A stretch of DNA of 64,000 nucleotides from UBA5216 sp043743335 (GTDB lineage: Bacteria; Pseudomonadota; Gammaproteobacteria; Burkholderiales; SG8-41): positions 32,008 to 96,007 of the forward strand of contig JAYTWR010000202.1 of NCBI GenBank assembly GCA_043743335.1, read 5' to 3'. Positions 50,842 through 59,773 of this stretch are shown one piece after another. Below the pieces are notes generated by a model. The model worked only from the letters and a program-made list of their open reading frames with translations, did no database searches and was not told where the DNA came from. A program made the translations under genes and the position numbers. Numbering within the stretch: the stretch's first letter is position 1; each line of letters opens with the position of its first letter.

Positions 50842-51705
50842 TCACACACAAAACCGCTGTTGCAACGCCGTTAGCCCCAACTTTTCCAACAAATCATTCA
50901 AACGTCGCGCGGCCCGTTCTCGCGGCAAATTCTGGTAGCTGGCGATGATGAGTTCGTTTTTCATTGAGTGTTCCCAGCCTACTAGCTCGGTCACGTTAAC
51001 CTGATAACCTTGGGCCTCAAGCTGCAGGCAACGCAGAACGTTGGTGATGTGGCTGCCGAATTCACGGGTATGTAGCGGGTGGCGCCAGACTTCGGTCAGT
51101 GCGCCGTGATGTGCGTCGGCGAGTGCTGCGCTTTTGTGTTTGCGCAGGGCCGCAGCCACTTCAGCTTGGCAGCACGGTGCCAGCACGATGTAACGCGCCT
51201 GTTTCGCTAACGCCAAGCGAATGGCGTCATCGGTGGCGGTGTCACAGGCGTGCAGCGCGGTTACGATGTCCAGCGCTGCGGGCAGGTTCGGCGAGTGTGT
51301 CGCGTCGGCCACCGTCGAATGCACGAAACGCATGCGCGTGTAGCCGAGCTCATTTGCCAGTGCATGGGATTTTTCTACCAATTCACCGCGTGCTTCGACG
51401 CTCAGCACTTGCGACGCATCATCACGCGCCTTAAAAAACAAATCGTAGAGAATGAAGCCCAAGTACGACTTGCCCGCGCCGATGTCGGCAAGCTGCGCCG
51501 CGCCCTTGTCCGCGATCACCTGCGCCAGCAGCGGCTCGATAAACTGGTACAGGTGATACACCTGTTTGAGCTTCCTGCGGCTGTCCTGATTCATGCGCCC
51601 GTCGCGCGTGAGAATATGCAGCGCTTTCAGTAACGCGATAGATTGGCCGGGGCGAATCTCGGGCCTGTCGGGCGGCAGGTTGGGTTTTGTAGCGTGGCGT
51701 ACCAT
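50842..51705 (-). CDS. Class I SAM-dependent methyltransferase (Methyltransf_32-like)
   Basis: 287-residue methyltransferase. Motif I is LADIGAGKSYLGFILYDLFF, the acidic post-I residue is in VLSVEARGEL, and IVTALHACDTATDDAIRLAL and IVLAPCCQAEVAAALRKHKS continue the fold as in PF13679 proteins, some of which modify RNA or protein. A TTG-initiated extension to 51768 is possible but the ATG at 51705 is favoured. It is convergent with the crotonase gene and stands alone. The substrate is unknown. Confidence 0.8.
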   Translation of the reverse strand: MVRHATKPNLPPDRPEIRPGQSIALLKALHILTRDGRMNQDSRRKLKQVYHLYQFIEPLLAQVIADKGAAQLADIGAGKSYLGFILYDLFFKARDDASQVLSVEARGELVEKSHALANELGYTRMRFVHSTVADATHSPNLPAALDIVTALHACDTATDDAIRLALAKQARYIVLAPCCQAEVAAALRKHKSAALADAHHGALTEVWRHPLHTREFGSHITNVLRCLQLEAQGYQVNVTELVGWEHSMKNELIIASYQNLPRERAARRLNDLLEKLGLTALQQRFCV

Positions 51706-51786
51706 GTTGCCGCGCAGTTTAGCGGAATGCGGCGCAGGCGTATCATCAAGGCACTGCAATCGTGACAAGGTGCGCCATGCCGTTAG

Positions 51787-52032
51787 CCGGAGTTTGGTGC
51801 GCAGATAGCGTACGGCGCGTCACCCGATGAGCCGGAAGCGTTCAAAGCCGCCGTCACAAAAATGAGCAAAGGCGTTACGCCCTACGACATGGCCAGCATT
51901 TACACCGCGCACGACGTGATTGATCCGCGCGACACGCGCGAGTGGCTGATACGCATGCTCGAGGTGCATTGCTTGCGCATGAGCGGTGGCGTGGGACAGC
52001 ATTTGATGCGGACTTGGCCGACATCGTGTTGA
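51787..52032 (+). pseudogene. C-terminal remnant of an acyl-CoA carboxylase carboxyltransferase subunit
   Basis: 81 open codons without a start: GAQIAYGASPDEPEAFKAAV, TKMSKGVTPYDMASIYTAHD, VIDPRDTREWLIRMLEV and GGVGQHLMRTWPTSC, then TGA. The VIDPRDTRxxLI block with the preceding acidic helix is the conserved C-terminus of biotin-dependent carboxyltransferases (propionyl/geranyl-CoA carboxylase beta type). The first 400 or so residues are gone and a stop lies just upstream, so this is a deletion scar between two intact genes. Confidence 0.72.
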
Positions 52033-52144
52033 TATCGTGCGGGCGTGCGGGCGTGCGGGGCGCAGGCACCCGGCCCCCTGTTTCGTTGGTTTGGTGTTAA
52101 ATTTACCCTTCCGCACGCAGTCCCACGCCCACCAAGGAGTTGTC

Positions 52145-53386
52145 ATGCCCAACCGTAGAACCTTCCTGTCGCTTGCCGCCGCCAGTGCCACTGTTGCCGC
52201 TACCCCGCGCTTTGCCGCTGCGCAGGGCGGTGCACGCAAGATTGCGCTGTATGCCAACGTGGGGCCGGTACTCACACGCTACGAGGTGGATGTCGAGAAC
52301 GCCACGTTGACCGCGCGCGACTCCGTTACGACCCCCGGCGGCATCGTGCAGTATTGCTGGCCGCACCACAACCGGCGCTATTTTTACGCCGCCTCCAGCG
52401 CCAACACAGCGGGTGCGACCGATCACTCGGTCACGGCATACAAGATCGACCCCAATTCAGGCGCGCTAACGCAAGTGGGCGATTCGATACGCCTGCCAGC
52501 GCGGCCGATTCACATGACGCTTGACAACGCATCGCGGCACATCCTCGTGGCGTTCAATACGCCGAGCTCGCTGCGGGTGTATCGCATCAACGCCGATTTC
52601 ACGCCGGGCGCAGAGGTGCCGCAAGCACCCATGGACGCGGGCATTTACGCGCATCAAGTGCGCTTGACACCCAATGGCCGGCACGTAGTGATGGTGGCGC
52701 GCGGCAACGAAGGCACGCCGAAAACGCCTGAAGACCCCGGCGCACTGATGGTGTGGGATTACAAAGACGGTGTGCTATCCAACCAATACAAAATCGCGCC
52801 CAATGGCGGCCGGGACTACGGCCCGCGGCATCTGGATTTTCATCCGACGAAGCCGTGGATGTATGTCTCGATTGAAACGCAAAACCAGATGCACATGCAC
52901 CGCTTGCAGGGCGGCAAACCATTGCCCGAGGTGGCTTACAACAAAACCACGCTGTTGGAGCCCAAGAACATCCGCTCGCGTCAGGCGGCGAGCACGCTGC
53001 ATGTGCATCCGAACGGGCGCTTTTTGTACGGCGCGAACCGTTCGCAGGATTTGGTCGATTTCAACGGCCGGCGCGTCTACAAGGGCGGCGAAAACAGCAT
53101 CGTCGTGTACTCGCTGAATCAGCAAACCGGCGAGCCGACGCAAATTCAGAATATCGAAACCCAAAAGCTGCATCCGCGCACCTTCCATATCGACCCCAGT
53201 GGCCGCCTGCTGGTGGCGCAGCACAACCTGCCGGTGGACGTGCGCGATGGCGATTCGGTGCGTGCCGTTAAATCGGGCTTGTCGGTGTTCCGCATGCACG
53301 CGGACGGCACGCTCCATTTCGTGCGTACGTATGACACACCGCTCGGTAGCCCCATCATGTGGTGGATGGGCATGGCGCAGTTGTAA
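52145..53386 (+). CDS. Exported lactonase-family seven-bladed beta-propeller
   Basis: 413-residue protein of the 6-phosphogluconolactonase-like (Pgl/YbhE) propeller family with a twin-arginine leader (MPNRRTFLSLAAASATVAAT). Propeller strands recur as RYEVDVENATLTARDSVTTP, TAYKIDPNSGALTQVGDSIR, HPNGRFLYGANRSQDLVDFN and RTFHIDPSGRLLVAQHNLPV. AAGGAG precedes the ATG. Upstream in-frame codons to 52037 are ignored. Cytoplasmic family members hydrolyse sugar lactones; an exported one probably acts on another lactone or a cell-wall sugar. An intact 16-mer follows 9 bp after its stop. Confidence 0.86.
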   Translation: MPNRRTFLSLAAASATVAATPRFAAAQGGARKIALYANVGPVLTRYEVDVENATLTARDSVTTPGGIVQYCWPHHNRRYFYAASSANTAGATDHSVTAYKIDPNSGALTQVGDSIRLPARPIHMTLDNASRHILVAFNTPSSLRVYRINADFTPGAEVPQAPMDAGIYAHQVRLTPNGRHVVMVARGNEGTPKTPEDPGALMVWDYKDGVLSNQYKIAPNGGRDYGPRHLDFHPTKPWMYVSIETQNQMHMHRLQGGKPLPEVAYNKTTLLEPKNIRSRQAASTLHVHPNGRFLYGANRSQDLVDFNGRRVYKGGENSIVVYSLNQQTGEPTQIQNIETQKLHPRTFHIDPSGRLLVAQHNLPVDVRDGDSVRAVKSGLSVFRMHADGTLHFVRTYDTPLGSPIMWWMGMAQL

Positions 53387-53395
53387 TTATTGTTT

Positions 53396-53411
53396 AAAAT
53401 CAATTAGTTAT
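53396..53411 (+). repeat. Dispersed 16-mer, AAAATCAATTAGTTAT
   Basis: One mismatch (last base). Same orientation as the lactonase gene, 9 bp after its stop. Left flank GTTTA, as at 27062. Confidence 0.8.
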
Positions 53412-53489
53412 GATTGCGCGTCGTAATGTGCATCGTGGTGTGCTTCGTAGTGTGCTTATCCCGCGTACTTCGATGATCCGGAACCCGGA

Positions 53490-53996
53490 TTGGCCAGTGC
53501 CGGAATAAGCGCGACGCTGCGCCACGTAACGCCCGCTGACGCCGCAGCGCTCTGCGCGATCTACAACCCGTACGTGCGCGACACGGTGATCACTTTCGAG
53601 CAATCGCCGGTGACGACAGCGGACATGGCAGCGCGCATCCGCGATTACACCGCGCTGTATCCGTGGCTGGTAGCAGAGATCGATGCAACAGTGGTTGCCT
53701 ATGCCTACGCCACACGCTGGCGCACGCGTGCGGCATACGATCAAACGCTCGAAAGCACTATCTACGTAGACAAGGCGCACATCGGTCACGGGATTGCCAA
53801 GCCGCTGTACCGGCAATTGCTGAATGAACTGAAAGCGTGCGGCGTACACGCGGTGGTCGGTTGCGTCGCATTGCCCAACGACGCCAGCGTGGCCATCCAC
53901 GAAAAATGCGGCTTTGTGAAAGTCGCGCACTTTCCTGAAGTGGGGCGCAAGTTCGAGCGTTGGGTGGATGTGGGGTTTTGGCAGACCACCTTCTAA
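53490..53996 (+). CDS. GNAT-family N-acetyltransferase (phosphinothricin/amino-acid type)
   Basis: 168-residue GNAT: LRHVTPADAAALCAIYNPYV, TFEQSPVTTADMAARIRDY, WLVAEIDATVVAYAYATRWR, then the acetyl-CoA motif STIYVDKAHIGHGIAKPLYR and AVVGCVALPNDASVAIHEKC with GFVKVAHFPEVG. This order is that of PAT/MddA enzymes, which acetylate phosphinothricin or methionine sulfoximine. The glycine motif reads IGHGIAKPL rather than RGxGxG. The only start in frame is TTG at 53490, with no strong ribosome site. Confidence 0.85.
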   Translation: MASAGISATLRHVTPADAAALCAIYNPYVRDTVITFEQSPVTTADMAARIRDYTALYPWLVAEIDATVVAYAYATRWRTRAAYDQTLESTIYVDKAHIGHGIAKPLYRQLLNELKACGVHAVVGCVALPNDASVAIHEKCGFVKVAHFPEVGRKFERWVDVGFWQTTF

Positions 53997-54299
53997 CACA
54001 CGTCACGCATTGATTTTATTGTGAGCGTTTGGCAGCGTTCAGGCGCAGCCAGGATGAGCCACGGCTAATAAGAACAGCGAAGAACGGCGGTGGATGCCTA
54101 TTTTTCTCAATAAATTCAATTACTTACGTTAGATCTTGGTTAATTCGACCCTAGCCCCTTTCGGTTTCTTTCGGTTTTGTAAAATTCCTGCCATGCCGCG
54201 ATGCCGTTGTCACAATTTTGCAAGCCATGCCCGGTAAAAGCCTAGAATAAGCGGCCTTGCCAAGCTTGGCATTCCCGTAACCCGGTAGAAAGGTCCACC
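53997..54299. other. Leader region of the HD-GYP gene
   Basis: 303 bp without a gene. It contains a 16-mer variant (54112-54127), a second partial match GCATTGATTTTATTGTG at 54009, a pyrimidine-rich duplication (TTTCGGTTTCTTTCGGTTTT, about 54158-54177), a TAGAAT possible -10 at 54243 and a perfect 14-bp palindrome TGCCAAGCTTGGCA (54258-54271) 28 bp before the start codon. No riboswitch consensus is evident. Confidence 0.45.
54112..54127 (+). repeat. Dispersed 16-mer variant, AAATTCAATTACTTAC
   Basis: Two mismatches. It lies between the GNAT gene and the HD-GYP gene, about 170 bp upstream of the latter. Preceding bases CAAT resemble the CAATA flank of other copies. Confidence 0.65.
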
Positions 54300-57239
54300 A
54301 TGAACCTATCTTCGGCATTAACGGCAAAATCGCCAGGGCGCCGGCGAACCAACTGGCGGTTGTGCATGCACTTCGCCATGCTATTCGCGGTGTTAGTTGC
54401 CAGTGCCTGTCTGATGCTTGGCTGGAACAACTACTTGCAGGGTCGGCAACTTATGCTGGCGGCGGCGGCGGAAGAGTTCGACCGCATGAAGAAGACCAGC
54501 GCCGAACAGATTGATCGCCTGCATGCGCCCGGCGAAGCGTTGGTGAATTGGATGTCAGTGTCGCCGCTCGCCCGTGCTACTACACTGGAAGCGCGGCTCG
54601 ACAGCCTGCGCTCGATGGCGGCAGCGCTCGACATGGTGCCGCAAATCACGGCGATTTACATGGGCTACGGCAACGGCGATTTCTTTTTGCTGCGGCCGTT
54701 ACGCAATGCCGCCGACCGCGCAACGTTTCGCGCGCCGCCATCGGCCGCCTACCTGATGCAGAGCGTGGAGCGCGATAAAAATCGCGTGCGCTTTGTCGCT
54801 TACGAGGCAAATTTACGCGAATTAACGGATGTTACCCCGGATGATTACAGCTTTGATCCGCGCAATCGCCCTTGGTACGCGAAGGCAACGCTTAGTACCG
54901 GTTTGGTGCGCACGGCACCCTACACATTTTTTAGTACGGGCAATATCGGTCTTACCGTGGCGCAGCGCTCGGAAAATAGCGTGGCTGGGGCAGACATCAC
55001 GCTGGCCAGCATTTCCCAAGCGCTCGAGCGTTCGCGCACCACGCCGTCCTCACAAATAGTGATTTTCGGCAGCGACAAGCGAGCCATCGCCTATTCGAAT
55101 CCCAAGCAGTTGCTGCTTGCCGACAATGGCGAAACGCGCGACATGCCGCCGTTGCAGGCCCTGTCGCCGGTGCTGGCGCAACTCGCGGAATCGCCGGCGG
55201 CGTATGCCGACAGCAGCACGATCACCGCCAGCGGTCGCGAATGGATGGTGCGTACCGCGCAATTGTCCGGCAGCGGCCACTTGGCCGTGGCGGTGCCGCT
55301 GGATGAGCTTTTGCTTGACGTGCGTGCGCAGCTCTTTCGCAACCTGCTGATCACGCTGGTGATCGTGACACTCACGGTGTTGGCAACCTGGCTCACGTCG
55401 CGGCGCATCGTCGGCAATCTGCGTGCGCTGTTCGACCAGGTATCTTTGATACGCCAGTTTAATTTCAGCGGGCCCGCCGCCACGCCGTCGCATATCACCG
55501 AAATTTCGCAACTCGGTCAGGCGATGGAGCGGATGAAGAGCACCATCGGCCGCTTTATCGATGTGGCGCACGTACTGTCGGCCGAGCGCGACGTTGGCCG
55601 GCTGCTGCAATGTGTGATGGCAGAAACACACGAGGCGGCCGGTGGCGAAGGCAGCATCATTTACCTGCTCGATGACGACGGCAAGACGCTGCGCCCGGCA
55701 GCACAGCACTGGCAGAGTCAGAGTCAGAGTAATGCTACGCTCAACCCGCCGGTCATCGCGATGCACGAAACAGCCCATCCGGTGGTTCGCGCGTATTACG
55801 ACACTGCCGTGCCCGTGCCGCAAACGCTCGGCGCGCCGCGCGACGCAAGTCTCATCTTTCTCGACGAACACTTCGCGCAATCCCCAGTGATGCTGCTGGT
55901 GCTGCCGCTGAATAATCGCGCCGGCGCGGTGATCGGCATGGTCTGTGTGTTCTACCGGCACGATGCGCGCGCGCCGGGCGCCGAGCGCGTGGCGCTGACC
56001 CGTACCTTCCTCGGCGCGGCGTCGCTCGCCATCGACAATCAGCGGCTGCTGCAGGCGCAGAAGCAGTTGTTGGATTCCTTTATCGCGCTGCTCGCGCGCG
56101 CCATCGACGCCAAATCGCCCTACACCTACGGCCACTGCCAGCGCGTGCCAGAACTCACCGAAATGCTAACGCGCGCCGCGTGTGACGCCACGCAAGGCCC
56201 GTTCGCCGATTTCAATCTGACCGAGGAACAATGGGAGGCGTTGCACGTGGCGGGCTGGCTGCACGACTGCGGCAAGGTGACTACACCGGAACATGTCGTG
56301 GACAAGGCCACCAAACTGGAAACGATTTTCGACCGCGTACACCTGGTGCGCATGCGCTTCGAGGTGCTCAAGCGCGACGCGGAAATCGCATGCCTGAATA
56401 AAATCGCCGACGGCGCCGATGCCGCCGCCGCGCGCGCGGAAAAAGACGCGCTGTGGCGCACGCTGGACGAGGAATTCGTGTTTGTGGCCGCCTGCAACGA
56501 GGGCGGCGAATTCATGGCACCAGAGAAAATCGAACGGCTCAAATCCATCGCCGCGCGCACCTGGCAACGCACGCTGGACAAGCGTCTGGGCGTCTCGCGC
56601 GAGGAAGCCATGCGCATGGCGCGCGTGCCGCAACAGCCCCTGCCGGTGACCGAATCTCTATTAAGCGACAAGCCCGAACACATCGTGCCGCGCGAGGCGC
56701 GCGAACGTATCGCCGAGGACAATCCGTGGGGCTTCAAGCTTAAGGTGCCGGAGCACAAATTTAACCTCGGCGAGATTTACAACCTGTCGATTTCGCGCGG
56801 CACGCTGACCGCTGAAGAACGCTATGTGATTAACGATCACATAGCGCAAACCATCATGATGCTCACCGAACTGCCGTTTCCCGCGCACTTGCGCGGCGTG
56901 CCAGAAATCGCCGGCGGACATCACGAAAAAATGGATGGCACCGGCTACCCGAAAAAACTGAGCCGCAATCAGATGAGCGTGCAGGCGCGCATCATGGCAA
57001 TCGCGGACATTTTCGAGGCGCTGACCGCCGCCGACCGGCCTTACAAGAAAGGCAAGAAATTGTCCGAGGCGCTGTCGATCATGGGCAACATGAAGAACAC
57101 CGGGCACATCGATGCGGAAATTTTCGATCTGTTTCTGCAATCTGGCGTGTATTTACGCTTCGCCGAAAAATACGTGGCCCCCGATTGTCTGGATGAAGTG
57201 AATATCAACGACTATTTGCAGCCCACGGCGGCAGCCTGA
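54300..57239 (+). CDS. Membrane receptor with Cache, GAF and HD-GYP domains
   Basis: 979 residues. Helix about 20-42 and helix about 345-367 bracket a periplasmic Cache-like sensor (FDPRNRPWYAKATLS, about 45-340). A HAMP-like link and a GAF domain follow (about 430-590). The HD-GYP domain begins at YTYGHCQRVPELTEML; the HD pair is WLHDCGKVTTPEH (about 654-655) and GYP is HHEKMDGTGYPKK (about 873-885). About 215 residues separate the two, some 150 more than usual; the extra part is charged and helical (KIADGADAAAARAEKDALWR). Catalytic residues are intact, so c-di-GMP hydrolysis is expected in response to an external signal. Confidence 0.88.
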   Translation: MNLSSALTAKSPGRRRTNWRLCMHFAMLFAVLVASACLMLGWNNYLQGRQLMLAAAAEEFDRMKKTSAEQIDRLHAPGEALVNWMSVSPLARATTLEARLDSLRSMAAALDMVPQITAIYMGYGNGDFFLLRPLRNAADRATFRAPPSAAYLMQSVERDKNRVRFVAYEANLRELTDVTPDDYSFDPRNRPWYAKATLSTGLVRTAPYTFFSTGNIGLTVAQRSENSVAGADITLASISQALERSRTTPSSQIVIFGSDKRAIAYSNPKQLLLADNGETRDMPPLQALSPVLAQLAESPAAYADSSTITASGREWMVRTAQLSGSGHLAVAVPLDELLLDVRAQLFRNLLITLVIVTLTVLATWLTSRRIVGNLRALFDQVSLIRQFNFSGPAATPSHITEISQLGQAMERMKSTIGRFIDVAHVLSAERDVGRLLQCVMAETHEAAGGEGSIIYLLDDDGKTLRPAAQHWQSQSQSNATLNPPVIAMHETAHPVVRAYYDTAVPVPQTLGAPRDASLIFLDEHFAQSPVMLLVLPLNNRAGAVIGMVCVFYRHDARAPGAERVALTRTFLGAASLAIDNQRLLQAQKQLLDSFIALLARAIDAKSPYTYGHCQRVPELTEMLTRAACDATQGPFADFNLTEEQWEALHVAGWLHDCGKVTTPEHVVDKATKLETIFDRVHLVRMRFEVLKRDAEIACLNKIADGADAAAARAEKDALWRTLDEEFVFVAACNEGGEFMAPEKIERLKSIAARTWQRTLDKRLGVSREEAMRMARVPQQPLPVTESLLSDKPEHIVPREARERIAEDNPWGFKLKVPEHKFNLGEIYNLSISRGTLTAEERYVINDHIAQTIMMLTELPFPAHLRGVPEIAGGHHEKMDGTGYPKKLSRNQMSVQARIMAIADIFEALTAADRPYKKGKKLSEALSIMGNMKNTGHIDAEIFDLFLQSGVYLRFAEKYVAPDCLDEVNINDYLQPTAAA

Positions 57240-57352
57240 TGCTCAAGCGAATGAATCATAGCCATCTGATTTAATTGATTATTCTTCAGTAGCAGGCCAG
57301 TGCGCTCGTCACACCTCAATGTTCTCAAAAAACACTATTTTAAAACTTCAAT

Positions 57353-57368
57353 AAAATCAATTAGTTAG
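57353..57368 (+). repeat. Dispersed 16-mer, AAAATCAATTAGTTAG
   Basis: One mismatch (last base). It lies in the convergent gap and overlaps the stop codon of the minus-strand Bug gene (57365-57367). Left flank CAATA. Confidence 0.8.
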
Positions 57369-58357
57369 GGGTCATTCCGAATATTCGCTACCTTGATCAC
57401 CTGTGCGTACTTGGCCGCATCCCCCTTAAAAATCGCAGCAAGCTGTTCCGGCGTTGAATAGCGTGGAATCAGGCCCTGCACGGCGAGTTTGTCGCGCATG
57501 TCGGGCATCGCCACGGCTTTGCCGAATTCGGTTGAAATTTTGTCGATGTGCGGCTTCGGTGTGGCGGCAGGGGCGAGCACGGCGTAGGTCACGCTCATTT
57601 CGAAATCTGGCAGGCCGGCTTCTTTGAACGTCGGCACTTCAGCCAGCACCGGCATGCGGCTGTCGCCGGAGAGGGCGATGGCTTTCAAGCGGCGGCTGCG
57701 AATGTGTTGTATGGCGGAAATGGGTGTGTTGAAGCCGACTTGCAGTTGGCCGCTGGCCAAATCAATCAGTGCGGGTGCTGAGCCTTTGTACGGCACGCGC
57801 TGCATTTTGATGCCGGTCATCAGGCTGAACCATTCGATGCCCAACTGGCTGATGCCGGCGCTGCCGATGGAACCGTAGTTGAGTTGCCCCGGCTTTGATT
57901 TCGCCAAAGCGATGAAGGCTTTGAGATTATCCGCCGGCACCGACGGGTGCAGCACCATCAAGTAATTGCTGACCGCCACGGTGGCCACCGGCGCAAAATC
58001 CTTGAACGAGTCGTACGGCAGATTAGGAATCAGCAGCGCGTTGATGACGTGATTGGGCACGGTCATCACTAAAAACGTATAGCCGTCTGGCGCGGCTTTC
58101 GCCACCACGTCGGTGCCGATGATGGTGTTGCCGCCGGGGCGCAAATCCACAATCATCTGCTGACCGAGCGCCTCGGTGAGCTTTACGGTGAACAAGCGCA
58201 CCAGTGGATCCACGCTGCCGCCTGCCGCATACGGCACCACAAAGCGCACGGGTTTTGCGGGGTACGTGGGCTGGGCGTGCGTGTGGGTCGGCCCTAGCGC
58301 CGCAACAAAAAAACCGCATAAAATAAAATAGTTACGGTGACGCCCGCTTGCACGCAT
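57365..58357 (-). CDS. Bug/TctC periplasmic solute receptor
   Basis: 330-residue Bug receptor: signal peptide region YFILCGFFVAALGPTHTHAQ, then KPVRFVVPYAAGGSVDPLVR, IVDLRPGGNTIIGTDVVAKA, APDGYTFLVMT, NLPYDSFKDFAPV and VPYKGSAPALIDLASGQLQ. The ATG at 58357 is used; a GTG four codons earlier is possible. It starts 15 bp after the MmgE/PrpD stop, so the two form a unit. Codons 8-12 of the signal peptide (NYFIL) are encoded by a 16-mer variant, and its stop lies in another copy at 57353. Confidence 0.92.
   Translation of the reverse strand: MRASGRHRNYFILCGFFVAALGPTHTHAQPTYPAKPVRFVVPYAAGGSVDPLVRLFTVKLTEALGQQMIVDLRPGGNTIIGTDVVAKAAPDGYTFLVMTVPNHVINALLIPNLPYDSFKDFAPVATVAVSNYLMVLHPSVPADNLKAFIALAKSKPGQLNYGSIGSAGISQLGIEWFSLMTGIKMQRVPYKGSAPALIDLASGQLQVGFNTPISAIQHIRSRRLKAIALSGDSRMPVLAEVPTFKEAGLPDFEMSVTYAVLAPAATPKPHIDKISTEFGKAVAMPDMRDKLAVQGLIPRYSTPEQLAAIFKGDAAKYAQVIKVANIRNDP
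58320..58335 (+). repeat. 16-mer variant inside a signal-peptide coding region, AAAATAAAATAGTTAC
   Basis: Two mismatches from the consensus, antisense to the Bug gene. It encodes Asn-Tyr-Phe-Ile-Leu in the signal peptide and is the only good match clearly inside a coding sequence, which may be coincidence. Confidence 0.4.
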
Positions 58358-58372
58358 ACGATCACCCACCGA

Positions 58373-59773
58373 CTACGCCTGCGCTGCAGCGCTGCCCAGC
58401 AAATCAATCAATGCGGTCACGTCATCCACGGTATCGAGCTTTTCGCACAGCGCGATCACCTTGGCTTGATTGGCCGCCGACAGCCTGCCAGTGGTGAGCT
58501 TGTTGAATTTTTCGATCACGTCGCTCATGTGTACCGGGTTGTCCGCTTCGCCGCGCGCCTTGCCCCACGCCGACAGCAGCGTGCCGTCGGTGAGTTCAAT
58601 CTCGACCGGATTGCCCTCAACGTAACCGGTGCCATCGAGCTTGGGGTCGTGCGTGATGCTGATGCGGGTGATGAGATCCAGCACTTTCGGATCACGTATT
58701 TTTGCTTCAGTGAACTGCGCGGTGAATACATCGTTTTCGAGCAGCATAATGGCGCTGACGTAAAACAAATTCAGTTGCGCAGAGGTAATCGTTGTCGGCG
58801 TGTAGGCCCACGCGACATTCTGCAAATAGCCTTTGCCAAGGCGGATGCGCAGTTGCTTGACCTGATCGGCGGTAAACGCGCGCTGCTTGCGCAAATGGCG
58901 TATCGCCTCCAGCGTGCCGTGATTGGGCACACGCGTCGCCCACATTTTGAAGCGGACTTTCTCGGTAAAGTATCTGCTGCCCCAGTCTTTGGTGATTTGC
59001 GTGAGATCGTACGCCGCAGGCCGTTGATTGCCGGTGTGCGCAGCGCAAAAGCCGCCGTACTCGGCTTCAAACACATTCGGCGCATTGGTAAAGCCGTTTT
59101 GCGCGAGCAGTGCAGCGAACGTCCCCGCGCGCGCGGCCTGCCCTGCCAGCAGGCGTTTGCCCATGCCGCCGTGGTGCGTGAACATCAGGCTCGCGGCCTG
59201 CTGGCCCGCGTGCCCCAGCGCGTGCACTACATCGTCTGCTTTGAGGCCCAGCACGCTGGCGGCGCAGGCCACAGCGGCAAAGGTACCCATCAGGCCGGGG
59301 TTGTGAAAGCCCATGCCTTCGTGCGGAATACGCCCCACACAATTCATCACGCGCGCGGCAGTTTCCACGCCCACCACGATGGCGTTAATCAATGCCGCGC
59401 CGCTCAACTTGCCCTGCGTTTGGCGCATGTGCTGCGCCATCGCCAGCGCAGAACTCAGCGTAACGGAACCGTTGTGCCCGCCAGGGCCGACGTCGTCGAT
59501 CTCGAAGGCGTGAATTGCCGTGGCGTTAATCATCGCCGCTGTGGGCGCGGAAAACTTCAATGGCGTGCACCATGCCGACACCTGCCCCGGCGCTTCCATC
59601 GCCTGCGCGGTGGCGCGTAATCGCTCCGACCACGGCAGCGACGTGCCGTAAATGCCCACGCCGATGGTGTCGAGTATCAGTAGCTTGGCGAAATCGACGA
59701 CAGACTTGGGTAAATCGCTAAACGTGCTGCCGGCGATGTGTTCAGCTAAAGCGCGGGTTTGCGGGCCTTCCAT
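58373..59773 (-). CDS. MmgE/PrpD family protein
   Basis: 466-residue MmgE/PrpD protein: FAKLLILDTIGVGIYGTSLP, HAFEIDDVGPGGHNGSVTLS, GFHNPGLMGTFAAVACAASV, GKRLLAGQAARAGTFAALLA and the C-terminal LTDGTLLSAWGKARGEADNP. It differs enough from the one at 28207 to suggest another substrate. A Bug receptor follows 15 bp later, so uptake and dehydration or isomerisation of one carboxylic acid is a plausible shared role. Confidence 0.87.
   Translation of the reverse strand: MEGPQTRALAEHIAGSTFSDLPKSVVDFAKLLILDTIGVGIYGTSLPWSERLRATAQAMEAPGQVSAWCTPLKFSAPTAAMINATAIHAFEIDDVGPGGHNGSVTLSSALAMAQHMRQTQGKLSGAALINAIVVGVETAARVMNCVGRIPHEGMGFHNPGLMGTFAAVACAASVLGLKADDVVHALGHAGQQAASLMFTHHGGMGKRLLAGQAARAGTFAALLAQNGFTNAPNVFEAEYGGFCAAHTGNQRPAAYDLTQITKDWGSRYFTEKVRFKMWATRVPNHGTLEAIRHLRKQRAFTADQVKQLRIRLGKGYLQNVAWAYTPTTITSAQLNLFYVSAIMLLENDVFTAQFTEAKIRDPKVLDLITRISITHDPKLDGTGYVEGNPVEIELTDGTLLSAWGKARGEADNPVHMSDVIEKFNKLTTGRLSAANQAKVIALCEKLDTVDDVTALIDLLGSAAAQA

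Noticed and set aside
53400..53999. 199-codon minus-strand open frame
   Set aside because: Overlaps the GNAT gene antisense; the GNAT frame shows acetyl-CoA-binding motifs, this one shows none.
53997..54299. c-di-GMP (GEMM) riboswitch upstream of the HD-GYP gene
   Set aside because: The conserved GEMM sequence blocks are not present; only an unrelated palindrome is seen.
55050..56135. 361-codon minus-strand open frame within the HD-GYP gene
   Set aside because: Antisense shadow of a well-supported multidomain gene.
58337..59620. 427-codon plus-strand open frame
   Set aside because: Antisense to the MmgE/PrpD gene, which has clear family motifs; low-complexity composition and no motif in the antisense product.
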